Assembly (NCBI GenBank): GCA_007117785.1 | Contig: SKFV01000161.1 | Coordinates: 1 to 19,932 of the forward strand | Reading direction: 5' to 3' | Source of the DNA: Pseudomonas sp. | Lineage (GTDB): Bacteria > Pseudomonadota > Gammaproteobacteria > Pseudomonadales > Pseudomonadaceae | DNA: 19,932 nucleotides | Shown: piece after piece, positions 1-7,127 of the stretch | Position numbering within the stretch: position 1 is the stretch's first letter | Layout of the letters: every line of letters starts with the position of its first letter | Notes under the pieces: model-generated | The model's database searches: none | Seen by the model: only the letters and a program-made list of their open reading frames with translations | Told to the model about the DNA's origin: nothing | Position numbers and translations under genes: made by a program

Positions 1-806
1 GTACCCAGAGCTTCGGCCTGGCTGCGGCTGCGGATACCGGACTGGAAACTCCTTTCGATCTACGCGACCAGCGCATCATATTTATTCGTGGTGCTGACTC
101 GATCAATATGATCACCACCGCCATTCTTGCCTACGCCAACCTGACCTGGGATGACGTACGCCGGGTCGATGCCGCCGGTACCAATGAGGCTATCGAAGCG
201 CTGATCAACGGCCATGCCGATGTCATGCCGATGTCGACGCGCACCCCGCTGATGGAACGCATTGCGTCTAGCCCCCGTGGCATCAACTGGCTGGATTTGC
301 CCAATGAAACCGAAGAGGAACAGGCCGCCTGGGCACGTGCGCAACAAGTTATCCCTTACTACCTGCCGCAGCTGGAAACCCGGGGCGCCGGCGTGTCCGA
401 AGCCAACCCCTGGCAAGGGGGCGGCTACGCCCTGCCGATTCTGGTGACCAATTCAGATCGCGATGCAGACGAAGTCTATGCCCTGACCCGCTTTGTCGAC
501 GAGAATTACGACGATTTCAAAAACCTGGCACCGGGTGCCGAGGGCTGGGAGCTCAGCCGTCAGGTATTCGACTGGGTTATGCCCTATCACGAAGGAGCAA
601 TTCGCTACTTCCGCGAGGCGGGTGTGTGGACTGATGAGCATCAGGCGCATAACGACAGCCTGCTGGAACGTCAGGCCATTCTGCTGAATGCCTGGGCCGA
701 GTACCTGCCCAACCCCAGTGAAGATGACTTTGCCCGTGGCTGGATGCGCGTCCGCGCAGAAGCCCTGAGCGCCAAGGGATTTGACCCGGGATTCCGACGC
801 AATTGA
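1..806 (+). CDS. TAXI-family TRAP transporter solute-binding protein (partial, 5' end missing)
   Basis: The reading frame is open from the window edge to a TGA, giving about 268 C-terminal residues; the signal peptide and N-terminal lobe lie outside. The visible part looks like the second half of a TAXI (TRAP-associated extracytoplasmic immunogenic) binding protein, with a run like TAILAYANLTWDDV, an NEAIEALINGHADVMPM stretch and an acidic and aromatic C-terminus ending in a helix rich in Trp and Arg. Such proteins are periplasmic and deliver organic solutes, often carboxylates such as glutamate or related acids, to a TRAP permease. The fused permease starts 46 bases downstream, as expected of a TAXI operon. 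The substrate cannot be read from sequence. Confidence 0.85.
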   Translation, partial: TQSFGLAAAADTGLETPFDLRDQRIIFIRGADSINMITTAILAYANLTWDDVRRVDAAGTNEAIEALINGHADVMPMSTRTPLMERIASSPRGINWLDLPNETEEEQAAWARAQQVIPYYLPQLETRGAGVSEANPWQGGGYALPILVTNSDRDADEVYALTRFVDENYDDFKNLAPGAEGWELSRQVFDWVMPYHEGAIRYFREAGVWTDEHQAHNDSLLERQAILLNAWAEYLPNPSEDDFARGWMRVRAEALSAKGFDPGFRRN

Positions 807-852
807 ACGTCGCATCCGAGCCTACTACCGTCACCCGACTTGAGTACACCGC

Positions 853-2805
853 ATGACAGATCCACAAGAAGCCTTGCGCAATCCCGTTGCCGGGCTATTA
901 CTGCGCATTGTTGCCGTGCTGACTGCCGCACTGGCGATCTATCACATTTTCAATCTGGGCAGCTACACCGGCTTCACCATGCTTACCGGCCAGTACATCT
1001 ATGGCCTGTTGGCGATGATGTTGCCGATGGTCTATATCGCCATCCCGGCAGGCCGTGGACGGCGCATCAACAGCGTGCCCTGGTATGACTGGGTCATGGG
1101 TATTATCAGTTCTGCCTGCTGCATATTCTTTATCTATCATTCCGAAGCGGCGGTTGAGCAAGGCTGGGAATACGAAGCACCAGCCTATGTGGTCTATGTC
1201 AGCTTGCTGACCTGGGGCCTGGCACTGGAAGCCACCCGCCGCTGTGGTGGCTGGCCGATCTTTGTGGTGGTGTTTCTTGCCTCCATTTTCCCGATGTTCG
1301 CCGGCAGGCTGCCAGACACCTTTGCCGGTATCCACACGCCGATTGACCTGGTCGCCATCTACCACACCAACAGTGACGAAAGCTTGCTAGGGATTCCCTC
1401 ACAGGCCTTTGCCAACCTGGTGATCGGTTTCCTGCTGTTCGGGATTGCCCTGCAACGCACTGGCGGCGGCAAGTTCTTTATCGACCTCGCCTTTGCGCTG
1501 CTCGGCAAAGTACGCGGCGGCCCGGCCAAGGTGTCGATCTTCTCCAGCGGTCTGATGGGGTCGATGTCCGGCAGTGTGGTAACCAACGTGTTGACCACCG
1601 GCCCGCTGTCGATTCCAGCCATGCGCAAGGTTGGCTTCTCCAGGCCTTACGCCGCCGGCGTGGAAACCTGTGCCTCGACCGGGGGCGTGTTGATGCCGCC
1701 GGTCATGGGGGCTACGGCCTTCGTCATGGCGACCTTCCTGGATATCCCCTACGGTGAGATCGCCTTGGCTGCAGCCATTCCGTCGGCGTTGTATTTCTTC
1801 GGTCTTTTTGTGCAGATCGATTTCTATTCCGGGCGCAATGGCCTCAAGGGCCTGCCGGAAATCGAACTGCCCAGCGTGCGCCAGACACTGAAAGAAGGCT
1901 GGCACTACATCTTCGTGTTCGCCTTCCTGATCTGGATGCTGCTATTCATGAAACAGGAAGCCATTGCGCCCTTCTATGCCACTGCCTTGCTGCTGGTGAT
2001 CAACCAGCTGCGCAAGCACAGCCGCTGGGTATGGAAGGACTTCAAGGACTTTGCCGAATCCTGCGGGGCGCTATTTGCCGAATTGACCGGTTTGATGGCC
2101 GGGGTAGGCCTGATCATGGGTGCGCTGGCAGTCTCCGGTATGTCCGGCACCATCGCCAATGACCTCTTGTTCATTGCCGGCGGCGATATGTTTGTGCTGC
2201 TGCTGATGGGTGCGCTGACCAGTTTTATTCTCGGTATCGGCATGCCGGTCACCGCCGCCTACATCTTCCTAGCCATTGCGCTGGCACCGGCGCTGGTTAA
2301 TGGCGGCATGAATCCGCTGGCCGTGCACCTGTTCATCCTCTACTGGGGCATGCTCAGCTTTATCACACCACCAGTAGCGATTGGCGCCTTTGCTGCCGCC
2401 TCGGTAGCTGGCTCCAGCCCGATGAAGACCAGTTTTGTGTCGATGCAGATGGGTAGCATCATCTACTTCATCCCGTTCTTCTTTGTGCTGGAACCCGCAC
2501 TGATCCTGCAAGGCACACCCCGGGAGATTATCGTCGCCATCAGCTGTGCTGTGGGCGGGATTCTGATGATTGCCGGGGGCTTACAGGGCTATTTGCCGAA
2601 ACTCGGCAACCTGACCCATCGCGGCTTCCTGCACTGGCCATTACGCCTGATGCTGGTAATCGGTGGCTTACTGCTGGCCATGCCACACAACCCATTGGTG
2701 GCAATGACTGAGCTGCAGTTGTTCCTGCTCTCGATGGGCATACTGATTGCCGCCTTTATCATGGCCGGACTGCACAAGAAGTTCCTGCCGGCCAGAGTCG
2801 GTTAA
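853..2805 (+). CDS. TRAP transporter permease, fused 4TM/12TM (DctQM-like) subunit
   Basis: This 650-residue, strongly hydrophobic protein is an inner-membrane, ion-driven TRAP permease of the fused type that partners TAXI binding proteins. The first roughly 160 residues make up the small DctQ-like part. The remainder is DctM-like, with the family signature around residues 236-285 (Gly-Ser-x-x-Thr-Asn, then CASTGGVLMPPVMGATAF). It also has a GIGMPVTAAYIFLAIALAP segment and a late ITPPVAIGAFAAASVAGSSP segment, both typical of DctM. The ATG at 853 is followed by a short polar stretch and then the first helix, which fits a family start. No convincing ribosome binding site precedes it, so translation may depend on coupling or leader context. 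The binding protein ends 46 bases upstream and a strong terminator follows the stop. Confidence 0.92.
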   Translation: MTDPQEALRNPVAGLLLRIVAVLTAALAIYHIFNLGSYTGFTMLTGQYIYGLLAMMLPMVYIAIPAGRGRRINSVPWYDWVMGIISSACCIFFIYHSEAAVEQGWEYEAPAYVVYVSLLTWGLALEATRRCGGWPIFVVVFLASIFPMFAGRLPDTFAGIHTPIDLVAIYHTNSDESLLGIPSQAFANLVIGFLLFGIALQRTGGGKFFIDLAFALLGKVRGGPAKVSIFSSGLMGSMSGSVVTNVLTTGPLSIPAMRKVGFSRPYAAGVETCASTGGVLMPPVMGATAFVMATFLDIPYGEIALAAAIPSALYFFGLFVQIDFYSGRNGLKGLPEIELPSVRQTLKEGWHYIFVFAFLIWMLLFMKQEAIAPFYATALLLVINQLRKHSRWVWKDFKDFAESCGALFAELTGLMAGVGLIMGALAVSGMSGTIANDLLFIAGGDMFVLLLMGALTSFILGIGMPVTAAYIFLAIALAPALVNGGMNPLAVHLFILYWGMLSFITPPVAIGAFAAASVAGSSPMKTSFVSMQMGSIIYFIPFFFVLEPALILQGTPREIIVAISCAVGGILMIAGGLQGYLPKLGNLTHRGFLHWPLRLMLVIGGLLLAMPHNPLVAMTELQLFLLSMGILIAAFIMAGLHKKFLPARVG

Positions 2806-2810
2806 ATACA

Positions 2811-2838
2811 AAAAGGCCACCTTCGGGTGGCCTTTTTT
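2811..2838 (+). terminator. Rho-independent terminator, probably bidirectional
   Basis: A perfect 11-bp stem (2811-2821 with 2826-2836) is closed by a TTCG loop, has a GC-rich core, and runs into six T residues (2833-2838). The A run on the other side gives the same T tract on the minus strand. It sits between the convergent TRAP permease and cyclase genes, so it probably ends both transcripts. Confidence 0.93.
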
Positions 2839-2859
2839 GTGCAACTCAGCAGCGTGATA

Positions 2860-3885
2860 TCAGACCAGCGCCACCGGCGTCAGCGGTGAACCCACCGCAC
2901 CCGGCAAGCGCAAAGGCGGCGCGGTCAACATAAAGCGTGAACGCTGGGTGGCGCGCAGGTAGTGCGCCAGCTCGGTCAGGTACCATAATTCGCCAAGGTG
3001 GATACCCAGCTTGAACAGGCAATGCTCATGCAGCGGCAGTGCGGCGCAGCATTGTTCACTGGCACCCGGACGCGCAGGATAGGCCTCCACCGCATAATTG
3101 TCGGCAATCAGCACGCTGAGACTGCTGTCGGTGATCCACTGCAACAACGCCGGATCGCGGCCATCCAGTACAGCACAGCTGTTTTCCAGCGTGTGCGCAT
3201 CCGGTTCGCGCTGCATACCCAGAACCACATCGGCAAAGCCGGTATACAGACACACCATGTCCCCGGGTTCGATGACGACGCCGTCAGCCTGCATGATGGC
3301 CTGCAAGCGGTCATGGCCAATCAGCTCACGGGCGTGCCCGCAGTGTTTTTCCAGATCGATCAGCACGGCGCGGCCACTGACGGCGGTTTCCGCCATTTTG
3401 TCGATGCCCAGACGTCGTGCTTCTACCCCTTCCAGGCTGTCTTCCGCGTCAGTCGGACCGACAATATCCTCACCGGCGCGCCAGCCGTTGTAGTACAGCG
3501 GTTCGGCGACACCGTCACCATCGGCATCAAACAGACCACCCACATGGGATAGCGCATCCCACTGGGTCGAGTACTGGGTAAACAGTAGAACGGCGTCGTC
3601 ACTGACCACGTCGGTGAACAGCGGGTTCAGGCGCTGCAGCGGGAAGTTGTAATTCGGCGTGGCGGCGCGCCCGGAGGTAAAGCGCCGGGGTGGGTGACGC
3701 AGTTTGTTCAGCGCATTGCCGCCAGGATAATCCAGCGGCAGACTAAGGCAAAAGCTGCGGCCGTCACGGACTTCGGCAACGCCCTGTAGCACCTTCTCCT
3801 GGGTCAGCAGGTTGAGCCGACCAACTTCGTCATCGGGGCCAAAATCGCCCCAGTTGGAACCCGGCGGGCGGTTTTTCCAGCGCAT
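2860..3885 (-). CDS. Cyclase-family (kynurenine formamidase-like) putative metal-dependent hydrolase
   Basis: The protein has 341 residues from the chosen ATG at 3885, which has a clear AAGGAG six to seven bases upstream. An in-frame start at 3930 would add 15 residues and has no such site. The sequence belongs to the cyclase family (PF04199), which includes bacterial kynurenine formamidases and isatin hydrolase. These use a His/Asp metal site to hydrolyse amides or lactams. In place of the classical HxGTHxDxPxH motif it has TQWDALSH at residues 107-114, keeping Asp and the last His while Gln stands where a metal His is usual. This variant recurs in a subgroup of the family. A C-terminal HEHCLFKLGIHLGELW segment supplies further His and Glu candidates. 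The protein is cytoplasmic with no signal peptide. It converges on the TRAP genes, so a shared substrate is possible but unproven. Confidence 0.78.
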   Translation of the reverse strand: MRWKNRPPGSNWGDFGPDDEVGRLNLLTQEKVLQGVAEVRDGRSFCLSLPLDYPGGNALNKLRHPPRRFTSGRAATPNYNFPLQRLNPLFTDVVSDDAVLLFTQYSTQWDALSHVGGLFDADGDGVAEPLYYNGWRAGEDIVGPTDAEDSLEGVEARRLGIDKMAETAVSGRAVLIDLEKHCGHARELIGHDRLQAIMQADGVVIEPGDMVCLYTGFADVVLGMQREPDAHTLENSCAVLDGRDPALLQWITDSSLSVLIADNYAVEAYPARPGASEQCCAALPLHEHCLFKLGIHLGELWYLTELAHYLRATQRSRFMLTAPPLRLPGAVGSPLTPVALV

Positions 3886-4076
3886 GTTTATCTCCTTGGC
3901 TGATTTTTTATTGTGCCTTAACCTTGCCACGAAGCAGCCAGCCGGGGCAGCTGTATTGATCAGGGTGTTGGCAGTCGATCAAAAAACCACCAGGCAACTG
4001 ATCCTGGTCAATACGTTCTTTACTCAAGCCCTTATCCTGCGCGGCCACGAACTTGTCTTGCTCACAGGTACCACCG

Positions 4077-5375
4077 ATGACGCTTAACGCCCCGGAACTG
4101 CTGGCCCCCGCTGGCACCCTGAAAGCCATGCGCTTTGCCTTCGCCTATGGCGCCGACGCCGTTTACGCCGGCCAACCCCGCTACAGCCTGCGGGTGCGCG
4201 AGAACGACTTCAACAAACCCGAAGTGATGGCTGCCGCCATTACCGAAGCGCATGCGCTGGGCAAGCGCTTCTATCTCGCCAGCAATATCGCCGCGCACAA
4301 CAACAAGGTGGATACCTACCTGCGCGACCTGGAACCGGTCGTGGCCATGGGGCCGGATGCGCTGATCATGTCCGATCCCGGGCTGATCATGCTGGTGCGG
4401 GAAAAGTGGCCGGAGCTGCCGGTACATTTGTCGGTGCAGGCCAACGCGGTGAACTGGGCCACGGTCAAATTCTGGCAGCAGATGGGTATTGAGCGGGTCA
4501 TTCTCTCGCGCGAACTGGCGCTGGAAGAGGTTGAGGAAATCCGCCGCCGTTGTCCGGATATCGGGCTGGAAGTCTTTGTGCATGGCGCCCTGTGCATTGC
4601 CTACTCGGGCCGCTGCTTGCTGTCCGGTTATTTCAATCACCGTGATGCCAACCAGGGCGCCTGCACCAATGCCTGCCGCTGGCAGTACGACGTAAAACCC
4701 GCTGTGGAAACTGCCGAGGGCAACATAGAAGTGCTCGCGCAGCCGCTTCATATTGTGCAACAGCACGACAAACCAGACGAACCGATGGCGATTGAAGAGG
4801 ATGAACACGGCACCTATATCATGAACTCCAAGGACCTGCGCGCCGTGCAACATGTTGAGCGATTCGTGCAGATGGGTTTGGATTCGCTGAAAATTGAAGG
4901 GCGTACCAAGACCCATTTCTATGTCGCGCGCACGGTACAGACCTATCGCCGGGCCATTGATGATGCAGTGGCAGGCAGACCCTTTGACCTCAGCCTGATG
5001 GATGATCTGGAAAGCCTGGCCAACCGTGGCTATACCGAGGGCTTTTACCGCCGCCATCCGCACGGGGTATACCAGAACTATGAGCAGGGCAGCTCGCGCA
5101 TGAGCCGGCACCAGTTTGTCGGCGAGGCCTTGCGGCGTGAAGGTGACTGGCTGCTGATCGAGGTGAAGAACCGTTTTGAGCTGGGCGATGAAGTTGAGCT
5201 GATGAGTCCGGCAGGCAATCATGTGTTCCGCCTGGATGGGCTGCAGGACAAACACCGTAATGACGTTCAGGTCGCACCCGGGACGGGGCATCAGGTGTGG
5301 ATATCATCGCCGGTGGATGTTGCGCCGGAGATGACCCTGTTGCTGCGGCGCCTGCCGGAGCCACCCGCAGCCTGA
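4077..5375 (+). CDS. trhP: tRNA 5-hydroxyuridine synthase TrhP (U32 peptidase-like, YegQ)
   Basis: The protein has 432 residues from the ATG at 4077. That start aligns with the conserved family N-terminus (PELLAPAGTLKAMRFAFAYG, just after the start). An upstream in-frame ATG at 4053 would add eight unconserved residues. The U32 signature E-x-F-x2-G-x-x-C-x6-C-x2-S is complete at residues 165-183, with Cys173 and Cys180. Cys196 and Cys200 follow in the GACTNACRW segment. These four cysteines are the probable [4Fe-4S] ligands, as in related U32 proteins. The TrhP family makes 5-hydroxyuridine at tRNA position 34 from a prephenate-derived donor; it is not a true protease. The gene appears monocistronic and is divergent from the cyclase gene. 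The ribosome binding site is weak. Confidence 0.9.
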   Translation: MTLNAPELLAPAGTLKAMRFAFAYGADAVYAGQPRYSLRVRENDFNKPEVMAAAITEAHALGKRFYLASNIAAHNNKVDTYLRDLEPVVAMGPDALIMSDPGLIMLVREKWPELPVHLSVQANAVNWATVKFWQQMGIERVILSRELALEEVEEIRRRCPDIGLEVFVHGALCIAYSGRCLLSGYFNHRDANQGACTNACRWQYDVKPAVETAEGNIEVLAQPLHIVQQHDKPDEPMAIEEDEHGTYIMNSKDLRAVQHVERFVQMGLDSLKIEGRTKTHFYVARTVQTYRRAIDDAVAGRPFDLSLMDDLESLANRGYTEGFYRRHPHGVYQNYEQGSSRMSRHQFVGEALRREGDWLLIEVKNRFELGDEVELMSPAGNHVFRLDGLQDKHRNDVQVAPGTGHQVWISSPVDVAPEMTLLLRRLPEPPAA

Positions 5376-5390
5376 TTCCAGTCCCGGGCA

Positions 5391-5410
5391 TGTCGAGCGC
5401 CTGCTCGACA
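5391..5410. repeat. Perfect 7-bp inverted repeat downstream of trhP
   Basis: TGTCGAG (5391-5397) and CTCGACA (5404-5410) flank a six-base loop, 16 bases past the trhP stop. No T tract follows, so it is not a classical terminator. It may be the degenerate partner of the neighbouring REP-like element or may protect the trhP mRNA 3' end. Confidence 0.6.
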
Positions 5411-5423
5411 GCACAGCACCGTT

Positions 5424-5447
5424 GGCCGAGGTGGAACTCGGCCCTAC
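5424..5447 (-). repeat. REP-like palindrome with 5' GTAG tetranucleotide
   Basis: On the minus strand GTAG (plus 5444-5447) is followed directly by GGCCGAG, a six-base loop and CTCGGCC, a perfect 7-bp stem. A GTAG followed by such a palindrome is the usual form of REP elements mobilised by RAYT (TnpA-REP) transposases in pseudomonads and relatives. Only one clear copy is visible here, so membership of a dispersed family is inferred from form alone. Confidence 0.6.
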
Positions 5448-5501
5448 GGGCGCCAGCATGACGTTTGGATGTCCTGTCCGGACCCGCCCTGCGCCCTTAT
5501 C

Positions 5502-5507
5502 TATAAT
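5502..5507 (+). promoter_or_regulatory. Candidate mgtE promoter -10 box
   Basis: TATAAT matches the sigma-70 -10 consensus exactly. The -35 region 16-18 bases upstream is poor, so an activator may be needed. Transcription from about 5514 would give a leader of roughly 187 nt before mgtE. Confidence 0.5.
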
Positions 5508-5547
5508 ACGCACGCCGCGCTATGTCGGCGCCAACATGAGGCCTGTA

Positions 5548-5646
5548 ATGGACCTTCCCAGTAGATGCTTTATCGCTGAACGCAACACGCTGGCCCGCCA
5601 GGGTCGATTTGCCCGTGTGTTCACGCCAGGACATCTGCCCCGGTAA
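5548..5646 (+). CDS. Candidate leader peptide upstream of mgtE (32 aa)
   Basis: A short ORF starts at ATG 5548, six bases after GAGG (5538-5541), and ends at TAA 5644-5646. An in-frame ATG at 5536 would add four residues but lacks a ribosome binding site. The peptide begins MDLPSRCF and ends TPGHLPR; it is basic and carries three prolines. It shows no similarity to a protein I know. Its interest lies in position: the stop is ten bases upstream of the sequence that pairs with the mgtE ribosome binding site, so its translation could expose or hide that site. Proline-containing leader peptides (MgtL) control mgtA in enteric bacteria by a related logic. The peptide is not demonstrated, and chance remains a real alternative. 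Confidence 0.3.
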   Translation: MDLPSRCFIAERNTLARQGRFARVFTPGHLPR

Positions 5647-5655
5647 TCTTCCCGG

Positions 5656-5697
5656 GTAGCTCCGGCGTGCACCCAGGCACGCATGATCAGGAGCTAC
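5656..5697 (+). promoter_or_regulatory. Stem that sequesters the mgtE ribosome binding site
   Basis: GTAGCTCC (5656-5663) pairs perfectly with GGAGCTAC (5690-5697), which contains the only good Shine-Dalgarno sequence for the mgtE ATG at 5701. Inside it a second perfect hairpin, GCGTGC (5665-5670) with GCACGC (5677-5682), brings the two arms together. A third hairpin just upstream, CCCGG (5639-5643) with CCGGG (5652-5656), shares one base with it. This arrangement suggests translational control of mgtE, by Mg2+ or by leader translation. Confidence 0.6.
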
Positions 5698-5700
5698 ACC

Positions 5701-7053
5701 ATGAAATACGAACGCCTTATTGCATCCCTGCGCTCTGCCATGGCGCGCGAGGATCAGGCCGCCATCGGCAAGCTGCTGCACGATATGCAGGACGCCGACC
5801 TCGCGGACTTTCTGCGCACTGAAGACGCAGAAACCACCATCGCCCTGCTTAATCACCTGCCACTGGATGAACGTGCAGATGTCTTCGGCTATCTGGACGA
5901 TGAAGCCCAACTGGCCCTGAGCCGGTTGCTGAATGATCGCGAACTGGCGCAGTTGGTTGACCAAATGGACGCGGATGAACGCGCGGATTTGTTCAACCAG
6001 CTGAGTACCGGCCGCCAGCAAGCAGTGCTGCGCTCGATGGCCCAGGAGAAGCGTGAAGACCTGCGCCGCCTGTCCAGCTACGCGGAAGGCACTGCCGGCG
6101 CAATCATGACCAGCGATTATGTCGTGGTGCCGGCCGATGCCAGTGTGGATGACGCACTGCAGATCATCCGCACCTCGGCGCCGGATGCGGAAACCATCTA
6201 CCAGGTCTACGTGCTGGATGAACAGCAACGGATCGCCGGTGTGCTCTCACTGCGTGATCTGATTCTTGCCGCCCCGCAGACTGACGTCAGCACCCTGATG
6301 GCCCGGGAAGTGGTGTCCACCCCGGTTGATACCGCCCAGGAAGAGGTGGCCAAGCTGATTGCCCGCTACGACCTGCTGGCACTACCGATCACTAATGGCG
6401 GCGACCGCCTGGTGGGTATCGTGACCTACGATGACGCCATGGACGTGGTCGAGGAAGAAACCACCGAAGACATCCACAAAGGGGGCACCATCGGCAAGCT
6501 CGACGGCAGCCTGCGCGGAGCCAGCCTGTTTACCCTCTACCGCAAGCGGGTGGGCTGGCTGGTATTGCTGGCCTTCGGCAACATCATTTCTGGTGCCGGT
6601 ATTGGCTACTATGAAGAGACCATCGCCACCTATGTGGTGCTGGTGTTCTTTTTCCCGCTGCTGATGTCCAGTGGTGGTAATGCCGGCGCCCAGGCCGCAA
6701 CCCTTATGGTACGTGGTCTGGCGACCGGTGACGTACACCTGCGCGACTGGGGCAAGCTTCTGGGTAAAGAATTGCTTGTGGCTGGCGCACTGGGGCTGAC
6801 CATGAGCCTCGCCATTGCCTCCATTGGCGCCATGCGTGGCGGCTCGGACATCGCCATGGTGGTCGCCCTGAGCATGTTCCTGATCGTCATCCTCGGCAGC
6901 CTGATCGGCATGTGTCTGCCCTTTGTACTCAACCGCCTGAAGTTGGACCCGGCGACGGCCTCGGCACCCCTGGTAACCACCATCGCCGACATCACTGGTG
7001 TGATCGTCTATTTCAGTATTGCCACCGCCATCCTGAACATACCCGCAGGCTGA
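5701..7053 (+). CDS. mgtE: Magnesium channel/transporter MgtE
   Basis: The protein has 450 residues, the length of well-studied MgtE. Residues 1-130 form the helical, acidic N domain with repeated LxxxLxxDERADLF-type units. Residues 135-250 hold the paired CBS domains that sense Mg2+. After an amphipathic link come about five transmembrane helices (from about residue 285) with the MgtE signatures MSSGGNAGAQ (322-331) and LDPATASAPLVTTIADITG (415-433), including the pore Asp at about 430. MgtE is a homodimeric inner-membrane Mg2+ channel that closes when cytoplasmic Mg2+ is high. The ATG at 5701 is preferred because CAGGAGC lies six bases upstream. The in-frame ATG at 5683 sits within the leader hairpin region and has no ribosome binding site. 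uppP follows after 74 bases. Confidence 0.96.
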   Translation: MKYERLIASLRSAMAREDQAAIGKLLHDMQDADLADFLRTEDAETTIALLNHLPLDERADVFGYLDDEAQLALSRLLNDRELAQLVDQMDADERADLFNQLSTGRQQAVLRSMAQEKREDLRRLSSYAEGTAGAIMTSDYVVVPADASVDDALQIIRTSAPDAETIYQVYVLDEQQRIAGVLSLRDLILAAPQTDVSTLMAREVVSTPVDTAQEEVAKLIARYDLLALPITNGGDRLVGIVTYDDAMDVVEEETTEDIHKGGTIGKLDGSLRGASLFTLYRKRVGWLVLLAFGNIISGAGIGYYEETIATYVVLVFFFPLLMSSGGNAGAQAATLMVRGLATGDVHLRDWGKLLGKELLVAGALGLTMSLAIASIGAMRGGSDIAMVVALSMFLIVILGSLIGMCLPFVLNRLKLDPATASAPLVTTIADITGVIVYFSIATAILNIPAG

Positions 7054-7069
7054 GCAGAGACTCGCAAAA

Positions 7070-7097
7070 GCGGCCAAGGCATGCTTAACTTGGCCGC
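7070..7097 (+). terminator. Inverted repeat between mgtE and uppP, possible weak terminator
   Basis: GCGGCCAAG (7070-7078) and CTTGGCCGC (7089-7097) form a perfect 9-bp stem with a 10-base loop, 17 bases after the mgtE stop. Only a mixed GTTAAATTGTT follows rather than a T run, so termination would be partial at best. It may instead stabilise the upstream mRNA and lower uppP expression from the mgtE promoter. Confidence 0.4.
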
Positions 7098-7127
7098 CGT
7101 TAAATTGTTAAACCCTTTGGAAACCCC

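Larger units (their letters stand above)
5376..5700. other. 325-base gap between trhP and mgtE: REP-like hairpins and a structured mgtE leader
   Basis: The first part (5391-5447) holds two GC-rich palindromes, one of REP type. The second part holds a TATAAT box at 5502, a candidate short leader ORF (5548-5646) and nested inverted repeats covering the mgtE ribosome binding site. The separate entries describe each element. I did not recognise the sequence as a match to the M-box (ykoK) or yybP-ykoY consensus as I remember them. Confidence 0.7.

Noticed and set aside
3956..3982. TTGATC and GATCAA inverted repeat between the cyclase and trhP genes
   Set aside because: The 15-base spacing does not fit an FNR-type site (4 bases), and six-base arms this far apart are expected by chance.
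4062..5291. Long minus-strand open frame (409 codons) opposite trhP
   Set aside because: The plus strand carries the complete U32 signature. The antisense product is His/Gln-rich without recognisable domains.
5508..5700. M-box (ykoK) or yybP-ykoY riboswitch upstream of mgtE
   Set aside because: A short stretch (ATGAGGCCTGTAATGGA) resembles the M-box start, but the conserved core sequences that should follow are absent. I keep only the structure-based call.
5683..5700. Upstream in-frame ATG for mgtE
   Set aside because: It lies just inside the predicted hairpin and has no ribosome binding site, and family members align from the next Met at 5701.
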